Of a stretch of 64,000 bases of DNA, positions 13,001 to 25,000 are shown piece by piece (the stretch's first letter is position 1; every line of letters begins with the position of its first letter). Position numbers and translations under genes: made by a program. The stretch comes from Acanthopleura granulata. Lineage: Eukaryota > Mollusca > Polyplacophora > Chitonida > Chitonidae. The stretch covers positions 38,281,868 to 38,345,867 of the forward strand of contig JABBOT010000002.1 of NCBI GenBank assembly GCA_016165875.1, in the 5' to 3' direction. The notes under the pieces are model-generated. The model saw only the letters and a program-made list of their open reading frames with translations, did no database searches and was not told the DNA's origin.

Positions 13001-16000
13001 TACCTCTTGCATCAGACACTGATCGATTATTGTCTGTGTGGTCAGGTGGTCTCCCAGCTGAGGGCCATGTATGGAGACCTGTACACAGAGAGGAATGTGG
13101 TGATCAGTGGCATTCACACTCACTCTGGCCCGGGAGGCTTTCACCAGTATCTCCTCTTCGACATCACCTCTCTGGGCTTTGTTAAGGAATCCTACTCGAC
13201 CTTTGTCACAGGTGTTGTCCAGGTAAAGCGTGACTTTTAATTCTATAGCTTGACTGCAACCTTTATGAAATAATTATAAATACAATATAGAAATCATTTG
13301 GAAGCAGGCCTTTCAATTGCCAGGTCAAATGGTACCATTTTCAGAGAGGGAATTTTCAAGAGACCCCTGCCTTCATTGTTCGCAGGATCTTTTGGCAACA
13401 AGCGGTTGACAGTGGCCTCTCATATACACCTTGCAAAAAGTTTGCTCTAGATGACTTGTCCACCACAAATATGACATATTGACATATCACACATCATCAT
13501 GGCAAATTTGCCAGTTTAACTTTCCAAAGGTCATTGGTTTCTTCTGGGCACTCCAGTTTTGTCCAGCCATAACGTGTGCCACCTTATAAGTCAAAGATTC
13601 TTAAATGCGTATGTATCATTAAACAGGAATGGGGAAAAAAAGGAACCAGTAAAGTAAATAAACTCCATAGTTGAGACTTGTACTAAAGTTTGAAAATTTT
13701 AAAATTTGTTTGCATTTTCATATCAAGTGTTTAGTAAAGGCCACACAAATGAGTAAAACTCTGACCATGTGTTAAACAGAGTGTAAAGAATGCCCATGAG
13801 TCTGTACAGCCTGGCAATATCTACATGAATGAGGGAAAACTTTTGAACTCTAACATCAATCGAAGCCCAACGGCTTATGATAATAACCCTGAGGAAGAGA
13901 AGGCAAAGTGAGTTGTTATAGATCAGTATTTATAGAAAGCATGGCCAAATAAATGAACCACTTGTTGTGTTTATCAATTAATGCACTTCAAAAAATTACC
14001 TTCTGTTATATATCTTATGAATATTATAAGCTTAGAGTATTCAAAAGTTTAGTTCTAGAATTTTAGAATGTAAATTTTAATATCCTGTCATTTCATTAAT
14101 ATTAATGCAAAAGTAAAACTATCTCAAATCTTACCTAGTTAAATCTTAAAGGATTGGCTTCTTTAAGGTTATACTTCATATTATTATTGATAATTACCCT
14201 AATTCTTCTAATTTTTGGGACCCTTATCTGCCCTGATAGCTAAAATATATGTAAATGGAACAAGGTGACAAAGTGTATTTTTCTCCTATTATCAGACAGT
14301 GGAATGGCCAACATATCCACATCTTTACTTTTTCAAAAAACTGGGAGAGAAATGTAATATTTTGCTTTCAGCAGGACTAATATCTGTCCCAATAATTAGA
14401 AGAACTAGGGTATACACACATTTAATAATTTTTAACATTTAGCACCATGTGTGTTACATACATGTATTAATAACATAAATTTATTCACCATTTTGTATGC
14501 ATTCTAAGGAATTTGACATCTGTTTACATGTGCAGTTCTATGTTCTCTGCATTTAGATATGATTACAATGTGGATAAAAATATGACTGTGCTGAAATTTG
14601 AGGATGCAAAAGGGAATGGCATTGGAATGATTAGGTAAGGATTAGATAAAACTTCTCCTCTGGCTCAGCTGTTTTGAGTGGTAACTTTATTGGGTTTGCT
14701 TTAGCTTTATAATTCCCATGGTATCTTTAGTTGTGCATCAAACTCTGTCATGAAGTATAACAATATGTCAGTGTGACTTTGTAAGTTAAAATTATTTCGA
14801 ATTTTTATGAGAAGAGGAAGTCATTTTAGTGGCAAGACTAAAATTAATTTGCTTTGCAAGTGTCCAGTGGGTGTTTGTACTTCGTCAGCATGGGTGTTAG
14901 CGAAAGCTAAGCAGTTTGTAAGAATGCTATTTATCATAGATGAAGAGAATTCCATGTCTCTGTGAAATCCATGTCTACATGTGCATTCTGCTCTATTTAA
15001 AGGAAAAGGATTGATTTTTGAAACCAAGACAGAAGTTGTCACATGAAGACAGCTATTAAAAATATTGCATGCCATGAATATATTCATGTCATCTTTTTTT
15101 TCCCTCTCAGTTGGTTTGCGGTTCACTGCACAAGCATGAACAACACAAATCGTTTGATCAGTGGTGATAATAAGGGATATGCCTCGCAACTGTTTGAGAA
15201 GGAAATGAACAAAGGAGCCTTAACAGGACGGGTAAATTGCCATCACTACATCTGCAAGCACCTGCCTTTTTTTGTATTACTTTTACACTGGACATTTACA
15301 GCATTGATCCAACTCTTCAAATCAACCATAATGCTTTTTTGAAATATCATTCGGTATAGTTAAAGTTAATGTTGTTAATATATTAAACTGGGGAGCATGC
15401 TAGCGGGAAGTCCATTGTTTGACATGTTTGTTTAGCTGAAGTGTTCAATGTTACATGTGTTCTTACATGTAGGTGCTATTCATATAGTAAGTAACTATTC
15501 TATAAACACATATGGGAGTAACCCTTTGAATGAGTGTGTAAAGTATAAATCTGACCTTGGGAACTGAGAAAACACATATATTGTATATGGTTTCTTTGTC
15601 TTTAATGAGAAGCATTTCCATAATTACAGGGAAAGTTTGTTGCAGCATTTGCCCAGAGCAATGAAGGAGATGTTTCTCCGAACACTAAAGGCCCTCACTG
15701 CCTGGATACTGGGCTACCATGTGACAACCCAACAAGCACATGCAATGGCAAGGTAGACAACTCTGTATGATTGTAGCGGCAAATCTTTATGTTCATGAAG
15801 AGCCCGTTTACTCATGTGTTTATTCAATGTGATTTAATTTTGGATGTCTTTCTGATTGGTTGGAACAGGACTTTCCATTATATCACTAAGCATATCATAA
15901 GCATCACTAAGACTTTGTTTACATCACAAAGTGAATTAAATTTCTTCTTATTTCCGTTCTTAGAATGAGATGTGTGTGGCATTTGGACCTGGTAAAGACA

Positions 16001-19000
16001 TGACAGACAGTACACGGATCATAGGCTTAAATCAGTACAATAAAGCAATGGTAAGTGTCAGAGAAATCCTGCTCTTTCTGCTTCATGAAGCCAATTCTAG
16101 CAAATTTTACTTCTCCACGTGGGATTGAAATGACACTGACTGGATATTAAAAGACTGCCTCAACAAAGATTTAAATAAGGAAGTATTATATTAAGTTGGT
16201 AGACATCTTAGAAAATCAGGTCTTATGTTGATTGTAGCGATTATTACTGACAGGAAGCATTGAAAATAGTATTAGGTCAAACATGACGTGTATTTACTGA
16301 TGAGAAAATAGGTTATCCATGTTTTGATTTAAAATTTGCCGTGATCATGTTGGTCCAGGCATCAGTACAGTAACATGGTGTTTTGTGACACACTGCTTGA
16401 GAAATGTTGTCCGTTTGTAAAGGAATTTTTCAGCATTATATGATAAAATGACTGATAGTGACAAAATGTAAAGATATATATATATATGAAAATATGCTAA
16501 GAGCTTATCGTTAAATTTTCTGGTATTTGTTGTAATGCATAGTATTTGCACAGGATACAAACAGTGTTACCTTTCAAACATTCATCTGTATGTACCGCCA
16601 TGAGTTTGTCATTTAAGAATGTGTATTTTTCTTTGCAGGAATTGTATAAATCTGCTAGCAAACTGATCACTGGTCCTGTAGATTTCAAGCACACATATGT
16701 GGATATGACAAACGTAGAAGTACAGCTGAACTCTACCACAAAGGTGAGTACATGTAGTACAGCTGAACTCTATCACAAAGGTGATTACATGTAGTACAGC
16801 TGAACTCTACCACAAAGGTGAGTACATGGAGTACTTTGTCTGTTCATACGTAATAGACATACTTGTACAGATTTTGAAACTTTTTAACGACTTACATGGA
16901 ATTCCTGATACTGTTTTTGCTTCTGTCTTTTCTTCTTCGTTCATCTGTGAGCATAGGTTTAACCAGGGGTGTCTCAATGACATCCTATTCTGAACAAAAT
17001 TAACATGGGCGAGATAGGGAAGATAGGGGAAAATTTGGAAATGAGACACCCTGATTTCACTGGCTAAATCTATGTTTGTGAGTGTTGACATTTTATTGAT
17101 GTTATCTTCAGTGCCAATATTTATCCATTTCATCTTAAACCCTTGTTATTTTCATAATATTATTTAAATCATTCACTTTACGACAAAGGAGACCTAACGT
17201 GGGTTCTATTCAGTATTTTTCTACATTTACAATGCAGCCAACCTAAGTGTTGTGAACACTGAAATTGTAGGTCAAAACGTGTAAACCTGCCATGGGATAC
17301 AGTTTTGCTGCTGGAACCACAGATGGGCCTGGCATGTTCAACTTTGTACAGGGTTAGTATTTTGCATTTATGAAATCTTATACTAGTAGTTGCTATTCTG
17401 TTGGAACCTTATATTGAGCCTTTGTGTGAAATAATATTAGAGCAATTTTCTGTTTAGATAAAATTGTGTACAGTACAGATAGACTAAAAATGTGTTGAGA
17501 TTTTCATGGTTTATATGTGTGGTAATTTACACTGCCTGCTTGTCCCTGTTTTTTTCTTCAGGGTCCAAGTCAGAAAACCTGTTTTGGGATATAGTCCGGG
17601 ATTTTCTGGCCACGCCCACTGAAGCTCAGAGGACCTGTCATGCTCCCAAACCAATCTTACTGGATACTGGGGAGGTACGACGCACTAGGGATAACTGTTT
17701 ATCCACATGGTTTTTCTCTAATATATATAAAAAGTAAACAGAAGTATAAACGCAACACTTTTGTTTTGGCATTATTTCACAAAATAATGCTGAGATTTTT
17801 GTTGATATAGTGTCGATTGATGGCCAAGAGCAGAACCCCTACACCTGTGTACGTTCCAGCCCCCAAAACCAGCTGTCAGTTTTGACCTGTTCGACATATT
17901 AGGCCCTGTCTGTTGTATTCAGTTATCTGTAAGGCCTTCCTTGGCACTCCTTACCCTCAGGTGTACCACAGGTCACGTGTACAGTACAAGTTCTGTCAAA
18001 ATACGACAGATCCCACAAAAAAAAACGAGAGCGCATCCTTGGCATGCTTGACGCTGGCATGACCCATAGAGCTGTCCCCAGAGCCGCTAACAATGATGTG
18101 TTAACAATTAGTCGTCTCGAAAGACGTCATGAAAAATTCGGCACGACAGCTAATCATCTGCATGCCCGCTGACCGCCTGTTCCGACCCCCGACCAAGACC
18201 ACCATATGGGCCCCCTCCACCTCCGCGACCGTTCCAGGCCAGCCACTGTCACATCTAATGAAACAGTCAGGGTTCATAATAACCAGATTAATGCTCGGAC
18301 GGTTTGGAATAGCCTGACAGAAATGAAGATGCGAGCCTGTAGACAACTCCAGGGTATACAGAGGAGTAACTTTTTGAAGTGCTTGCTCTCAAGCAATGAA
18401 AACTGCTTGCCCGCGCTAAATTTCACTTCAGGTACATTTAAGTTGTAATAAATTAAAAACAACACATACTTTCAATCAACATTCATGTATTTTTACTTCT
18501 GTTACACATTAATTACCACAGTGAAATGCAGAAAAAAATACATTGACTTCCGATTTGTTGTTTGTCATTTATTCCTGTCATTTGTTGATTTATTAAATTA
18601 ATAACATATTCAACTCAGATATTAATTTATGAATGCATTTTTATATGATATTTAAGAGATGTTTTGTGAAAAGAGGATGATCCATAAATATATTGTTTAT
18701 TATTGATGTCCAGTTTACTTCGGTTATCTGCAAGTTTTATGTACACTGTACACTGGGGACAGAAGAACAAGTATGTACCCCTAAATCCAAGGATGAAGCT
18801 CATGAATGCCGCATCCTGCTATAAGCTGCAGTGCTGTCTTTGTTTCTGAAATCCCCCCCGAAACATGCTATACATGTAGGCCTAAGCCAACAAAGGGCAC
18901 ATGTTGTGAATGGCACCGTATTCACGCCCAGCGTGACCGAACGTAAATTGATGACAGACCTGGTTGGGCTGGCTGGTATGGGGTACAATTCCTTAAAGTT

Positions 19001-22000
19001 TGTAGTAGAATGGCTTTTTAATAAAATTACCACTTTAATGTCACAAAAGGCATCACTCAGCTACAGGTGTGAATTCAACGTAGAAAATAATGGCTCCTGC
19101 GTGTTTGCTGTCACTTTCAGCCCCACATCCTTTTACAAACAAAACTTCTTCTTCTTCAACAAATCTGTATTTTGCCACGTAGAAATTTTCTGTTTTATGC
19201 AGCGACAATATCTCCAGTTGGCCATTTTTGTTTCTACACGGTTCTCAGACCACATGCTTTTGAAGTTGAGTCAACAGGATGCGTTGAGGGATAACCCTGA
19301 ATCTAACCCCAACCACTGTATTACCAAGTATAAATCACACCCTGTAAATTTGTCAGATGTCACTCTGACAGCTGGTGACAGTTATGGGCTGCAGCTGAAT
19401 TGGAACCTGCCACCATCTTTCGCACTATGGCGGCGTGTTATGTTTTCACATGAATCCTGTTTTCAGCTACACAGAGCTGATGGGAGGTGGCGGGACGTTG
19501 AGTGCTATGCCGAAGCCGCAGTCGGGCGTACGGTGCATTATGGTAGTGGTGGGGTACTCATGTGGATGGGGATAAGTCATGACCATTGCACTCAACTGCA
19601 TCTCATTGACGATAACTTGAACTTAGAATGCAGTAAGATACCTTGATGAAATCCTGCACCTAATAGTCGTCCCATTTGTCCGGTGCAATGGAGTAACATT
19701 TCTGCACGTTAATGCCCACTTCCTTGTTGCTGCTGTTTTTCTACGGGCAAAAAACGTTGAAGTGCTTGACTGGCCAGCTTATTCAACTGAACTGTCCCCA
19801 ATGAAACACCTATGGGATATTCTGCACTGGTCGTTGGCGACTTTCAGGTCTGGGTAACATCGCAGAGTTATGTGTGGCCCTCACTCATCAGGGTCTATGG
19901 GTTGAGGATGTGTAGCAGTGCAGCAGGCAAACTGCTGACGTACTCTGTACTGAAGTGTGGAATTTCCCCAACTGACACCACCGCCATATAGTTTGTAGGT
20001 TACTGTCATTTTGGTACTATCTTGACCAAGTTTTTCTTCTTGGATTAATGTACTTAAATGATGAAATACATTGCTATTAATTTCAATTTACAAAGAATTT
20101 TCAATACTGCATTATTTTAATGTAAAAAGAATTGTCATTTCCACATTTTTTCAGATCAAGAATCCATACCAATGGCAGCCATATATTGTTGATGTTCAGT
20201 TACTAAGAGTAGGAAGCATGTTCCTTGTGGCAGTGCCAGGTGAATTCAGGTAAATGTCCTGTACATACTTTGCTTTCAAGAGTTATGAAAAACTTCCAAG
20301 TTTGTTAGCGTACGAGCGCACTGTTGTGAACCAGAAGCCACCCACCAATGTAGTCACTGTCAGTTCAAGTCCAGCTCATACTGGCTCCCTCTCCAGCCTT
20401 ACGTGGGAAGGTCCGCCAGCAACCTGTGAGTGGTCGTGGGTTTCCCCCGGGGCTGTGCCCAATTTCCTCCCACCATAGTGCTGGCCGTCGTCGTATAAGT
20501 GAAATATTCTTGAGTACGTCGTAAAACACCAATCAAATAAATAAAACTTCCAATAGAAGCCGGTACCTAAGAACTTCTTTTAATTATTGTACATTATAAT
20601 GGATGTGTATTTTATTCAGTTACATCAAAATATGTAAGTTAAATTTTGACAAATTGAAGGCAGTTACTAATTTTGTTTGTTTAATTTTTTTGTCACAGCA
20701 CAATGTCTGGAAGAAGGTTGAGAAATGCTGTCTCCCAGGTAAGTTGTGGTAAAAAAAATGTAAATTTGGCTGAAAACTGTTTGCTTTTTAAGTCTCAAAT
20801 ATGTAAACTGATTAAGAGTAGTAAAACCCTTACAGTCTTCGTAAGCTCATTACAAGATGAAAAAAATGCGTCAAAGCAGATTGTCTTTGATAAGTTGCCC
20901 TTTGCCTTGTCTGATAGTAGGTGAGCCTTATTGTTTAGTGACTATTGAATTATCATGTGGGTTTGCGTCCACAGGTGTTATCGTCAGGGGGAGTGTCAGG
21001 CACACCTGTAATTGCTGGCCTGTCCAATGACTATGCAGATTACATCACCACTTACGAGGAATATCAGGTAAACTTAATTATCAGTACACCGTCTTCTATT
21101 TCTCTCATAAGGCATTTTGGAAGATATTGAAGTATTGACAAGAGATGTGTTAAACTACAGGCAAACCTGTCACATCTTGGCCATCAAAAGATGTTGAGTT
21201 TGTTTTGTATTTTTAAATTATTTAGATTTAATAGTCTGCGTTCATTGATAAGTGAATTAAGAACCTGATGTTGTGTGAACTCTTGCTGTTGTTGTTGTAC
21301 AGGTACAGAGGTATGAAGGAGCCTCCACCATCTATGGCCCACACACTCTGAGGGCCTACATCCAAAACTTTGAACACCTGGCAGAAGCAATGGTCAAGGT
21401 AAAAGAATGCACCTTTATTATGGTCATGGATAAGTGAGTATTAAAATGAACACCTGTAACATGTAAAAATGCTTGACAATTTGATATGATGATATGCATT
21501 TAGTTAGACTGTGATGATTTATTATACATCTGTAAATGAGAATTGTTAGTTAGAAACTAGATGAGAAGGAAACTAAGTGCTGGTTAGTGAAAACGTAATC
21601 AGAGCATTGTTTTATCCTTTATGTTCATTACAATGTTCATATGGAGCAAAACCTGCCATGTCCCATAGTTCATGTAATTATTTATTTATTTATTTATTTG
21701 ATTGGTGTGTTACACCGTAGTCAAGAATATTTCACTCATATGACGGCGGCCAGCATTGTTGTGGGAGGAAACCGGGCAGAGCCCAGGGGAAACCCACGAC
21801 CATCCATAGGTTACTGGTAGACCTTCCCACGTATGGTCTGAGTGGAAGCCAGCATGAGCTGGGCTTGAACTCACAGCGGCCGTGTTGGTGGGAGGCTTTG
21901 GTCATTGTGCTGCGTTAACGCGCTAAGCGACTGAGCCACGGAGGTCCCTTCATGTAATTAGAGGCTTGTTTTTAAACATGCATAAACAAATTGCATGCAA

Positions 22001-25000
22001 CGACCTATGTACGTGCAGACAGTTGGTTTTACATTATTCTTACTGTGGGCAAAATGCCAGTCTTGTGCAAGATACTGACGGGCGATTTCTCTCTATTTCA
22101 GGGTATCTCGGTAAGGATTTCAGGCCACTACGTGCTAACCTTGCTGATTTCTCCCCCTAACAGGGCACTGCAGTAAGGATTTCAGGCTGCTGCATGCTAA
22201 CTTTTGCTGATTTCTCCATAGCAGGGCACCACAGTAAGGATTTCAAACTGCTACGTGCTAATTTTTGCTGATTTCTCCGTAACAGGGCACCACAGTAAGG
22301 ATTTCAGGCTGCTGCGTGCTAACTTTGCTCATTTCTCTCCCTAACAGGGCACCAGAGTAAGGATTTCAGGCTGCGGAAAGATAACTTTGGTGATTTGCCC
22401 CTAACAGGACACAACAGTAAGGATTTCATTCTGCTGCATACTTACTTTCCTGATTTCTCCGTAACAGGGCACCACAGTAAGGATTTCAGACTGCTGCATG
22501 CTAATTTTTGCTAATTTCTCCCCCTAACAGGGCACCAGAGTAAGGATTTGAGGCTACTGCATGCTAACTTTGTTGATCTCTCTCCCTAAGAGGACACCAC
22601 AGCCGGGATTTCAGGCTGCTGCGTGCTAACTTTGGTGATTTCTCCCTAACAGGGCACCGCGGTAAGGACTTCAGACTGCTGCATGCTAACTTTGGTGATT
22701 TCTCCCTGACAGGGCACCACTGTAAGGATTTCAGGCTGCTGCATGCTAATTTTTGCTGATTTCTGCCCCTAACAGGGCACCAGAGTAGCACCAGGTCCCA
22801 ATCCCCCCAACCTTCTCAACAAGCAGCTGTCCTTCCTTCCTCCGGTCATCTTTGATTTACCCCCAGCAGGGGAGAAGTTTGGATCAGTTGTTCAGGCTCC
22901 GGACTCCAGCTATAATGTGGTATGTCTCAAAGGACAGTTTTACAAATCATGTTTACAAATCACATTCAGATATACAGCCACTGAATGAATTTTTGCTTTT
23001 TGTTTCTTTTATTGAAGTAGTTTCTTCCATTCTTACGATATTTTCCACTTTGCACTTAATGTTTGGATATGACTGTGTATAGTATTAAGATTAATAAGAA
23101 AAGGTGTTTCATTGACAACTTTTTGCTGTGTGGACAACAAAGGATTCCTCATGTAAATCATGGTGATAATAACTATGTCTGTAGGTTTTGTGTCTGCATC
23201 CAGATAGCACTGATGATAAAAGATGTGAATTTAGTCTAGAGTGAGATTTAGTCATAAAATACAAACAAAACAGTTGATGTTTTCTTTGCAAACAGGGAGA
23301 CATAGTGACAGTTAAGTTTGTGAGTGGGAATCCACGCAACAGTGTCGCGGTAAGCATGTATATATTACTTCTGAGTGTCTGTCAGTATCTCCAGTGTGTT
23401 CTGCATATTTATGTGATAAAGCAGGTTGTTGTTTACTGTAATACATAGGAAAGAGTGAAAGATACCATCTGAATTGTATGCCTTCATATACTTCATCATG
23501 TCTGTACTCCGCAAAATTACCAGAGATATATTCATGTTTTTATTGTAATCTAGAGGCACATATACATTTGACAGGTCTGCTTACAGAATAGAATGGATGC
23601 CTAATGTGTACATTCGATATTGCATTGACTACAACTTTCAACAGTCAGCTGCAATTCAAGTGCAATTCAGTGCAGTGCAATTCAAATATAGGCAGTGTAA
23701 TTAATGTTGCAGTTCTAGCATAGGTAACAGTGTGTTGCAATGCAAGTATGGGATTTGCTGTGTTAGTTCTATTATATGCCATGCAGTGTTGCGATTCCAA
23801 AATAGTCAGTGAAATGTTGCAGTTCAGATATGAGCAATGCAGCAATATAGTTCAAAAATAGACAGTGCAGTGTTAAAGTTCAGAGATAGGCCATGTGGTG
23901 TTCAATTTAAATATAGACCAAAAAAAAGGAATCCCAACATAAGACAGTTGTTAGTGGTAACAAGTGTATTTCAGAATACAGATTTCATGAAACATTCACC
24001 TTCATTCATTTGTCTTGGTTATTGGTTTAGTCTGTCTCATTCTGTTTTATTTAGCAAGCCAATTTTAGCAGCTTTCTGACAGTTGAGAAACAGACTCCAT
24101 CTGCCTGGGAAGTGATTTTGACTGATGCTGACTGGGATACTCTGTGAGTAAACATTTGGTAGCCATTATCTTCATCTTCAGATTGATAGATTGATTGATT
24201 GATAAGTAAAATCAACAACTATTCACTCTTGATATATGGTGGTGAGTGAGTTCATGGGTGGAGGAAACCAACATGTCCACAGTAAACCCCTGAGCCATGG
24301 TCAAGTACTTGGTGAATCTCCTGACTTACAGCCTCAGTTTGAACAGCAAGAGCTGGACTGAAAGACACCAGCTGACTGATTATGAGCCTTTGACCACCTG
24401 TGCCCACAAGGTCCGTTATGCAAAGAAATGTTCTTATCTATACACGGTAAAACTTATCTAAACCCACCATGCCCGGTTCCGTGAAAAAGTGTCAGTTTTG
24501 ACAAGATGTTGGTGTGTGGAATATACCGTGTGCAACAACAACAACCACAATACATACCGATACTTCCTTGTACACAGCTTGCACAGGGGTCAGTAATTAA
24601 CAAAGCTCTGTGCAAGAAAGCAGGCAAGGTGAAATAAGTTGTGTCTTTGTCCTTACATTTATTTCATTAAATGCATAGAGGAATAGGCCTACGTCAAAAA
24701 TAAAAAATAGGTCAACGAGTAAACATCATGAAAGTGGAACTTCTGAGGCATTGCTTGTTATGTTGGCAATTTTATTCATTTGGTACTTAAGTCTAAGTAA
24801 AACTTCTTCCATCTTAGGAAATCCCTGAAAGTAAATTTGCCAACAGTGTGTGCCAATTTAGGACTTTGGGAAAATCTCAAAAGACTGAATGAGTTGAACT
24901 TCATCAATCAGGGACTGGTACATTTCCACATGATGTTTCTTCGCAAATCTTTCAGCCATGCTTGATTTAATGAAATTTGGAAAACAATGCTGCCGTAAAC

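Noticed and set aside
14821..15189. 122-codon minus-strand frame across ceramidase exon 6
   Set aside because: It is antisense to the real exon at 15111-15231 and otherwise intronic.
18831..19646. 271-codon frame in ceramidase intron 11
   Set aside because: It joins unrecognised filler to the catalytic part of a dead Tc1 transposase and lacks key catalytic residues. It is treated as transposon remains, not a gene.
22083..22783. A CRISPR-like array
   Set aside because: Units are contiguous diverged copies without unique spacers, in an animal intron. The same holds for the arrays at 27.5, 31.2 and 35 kb.
22564..22791. 75-codon minus-strand frame with repeats of LACSSLKSL
   Set aside because: It is the reverse reading of the ceramidase acceptor array.
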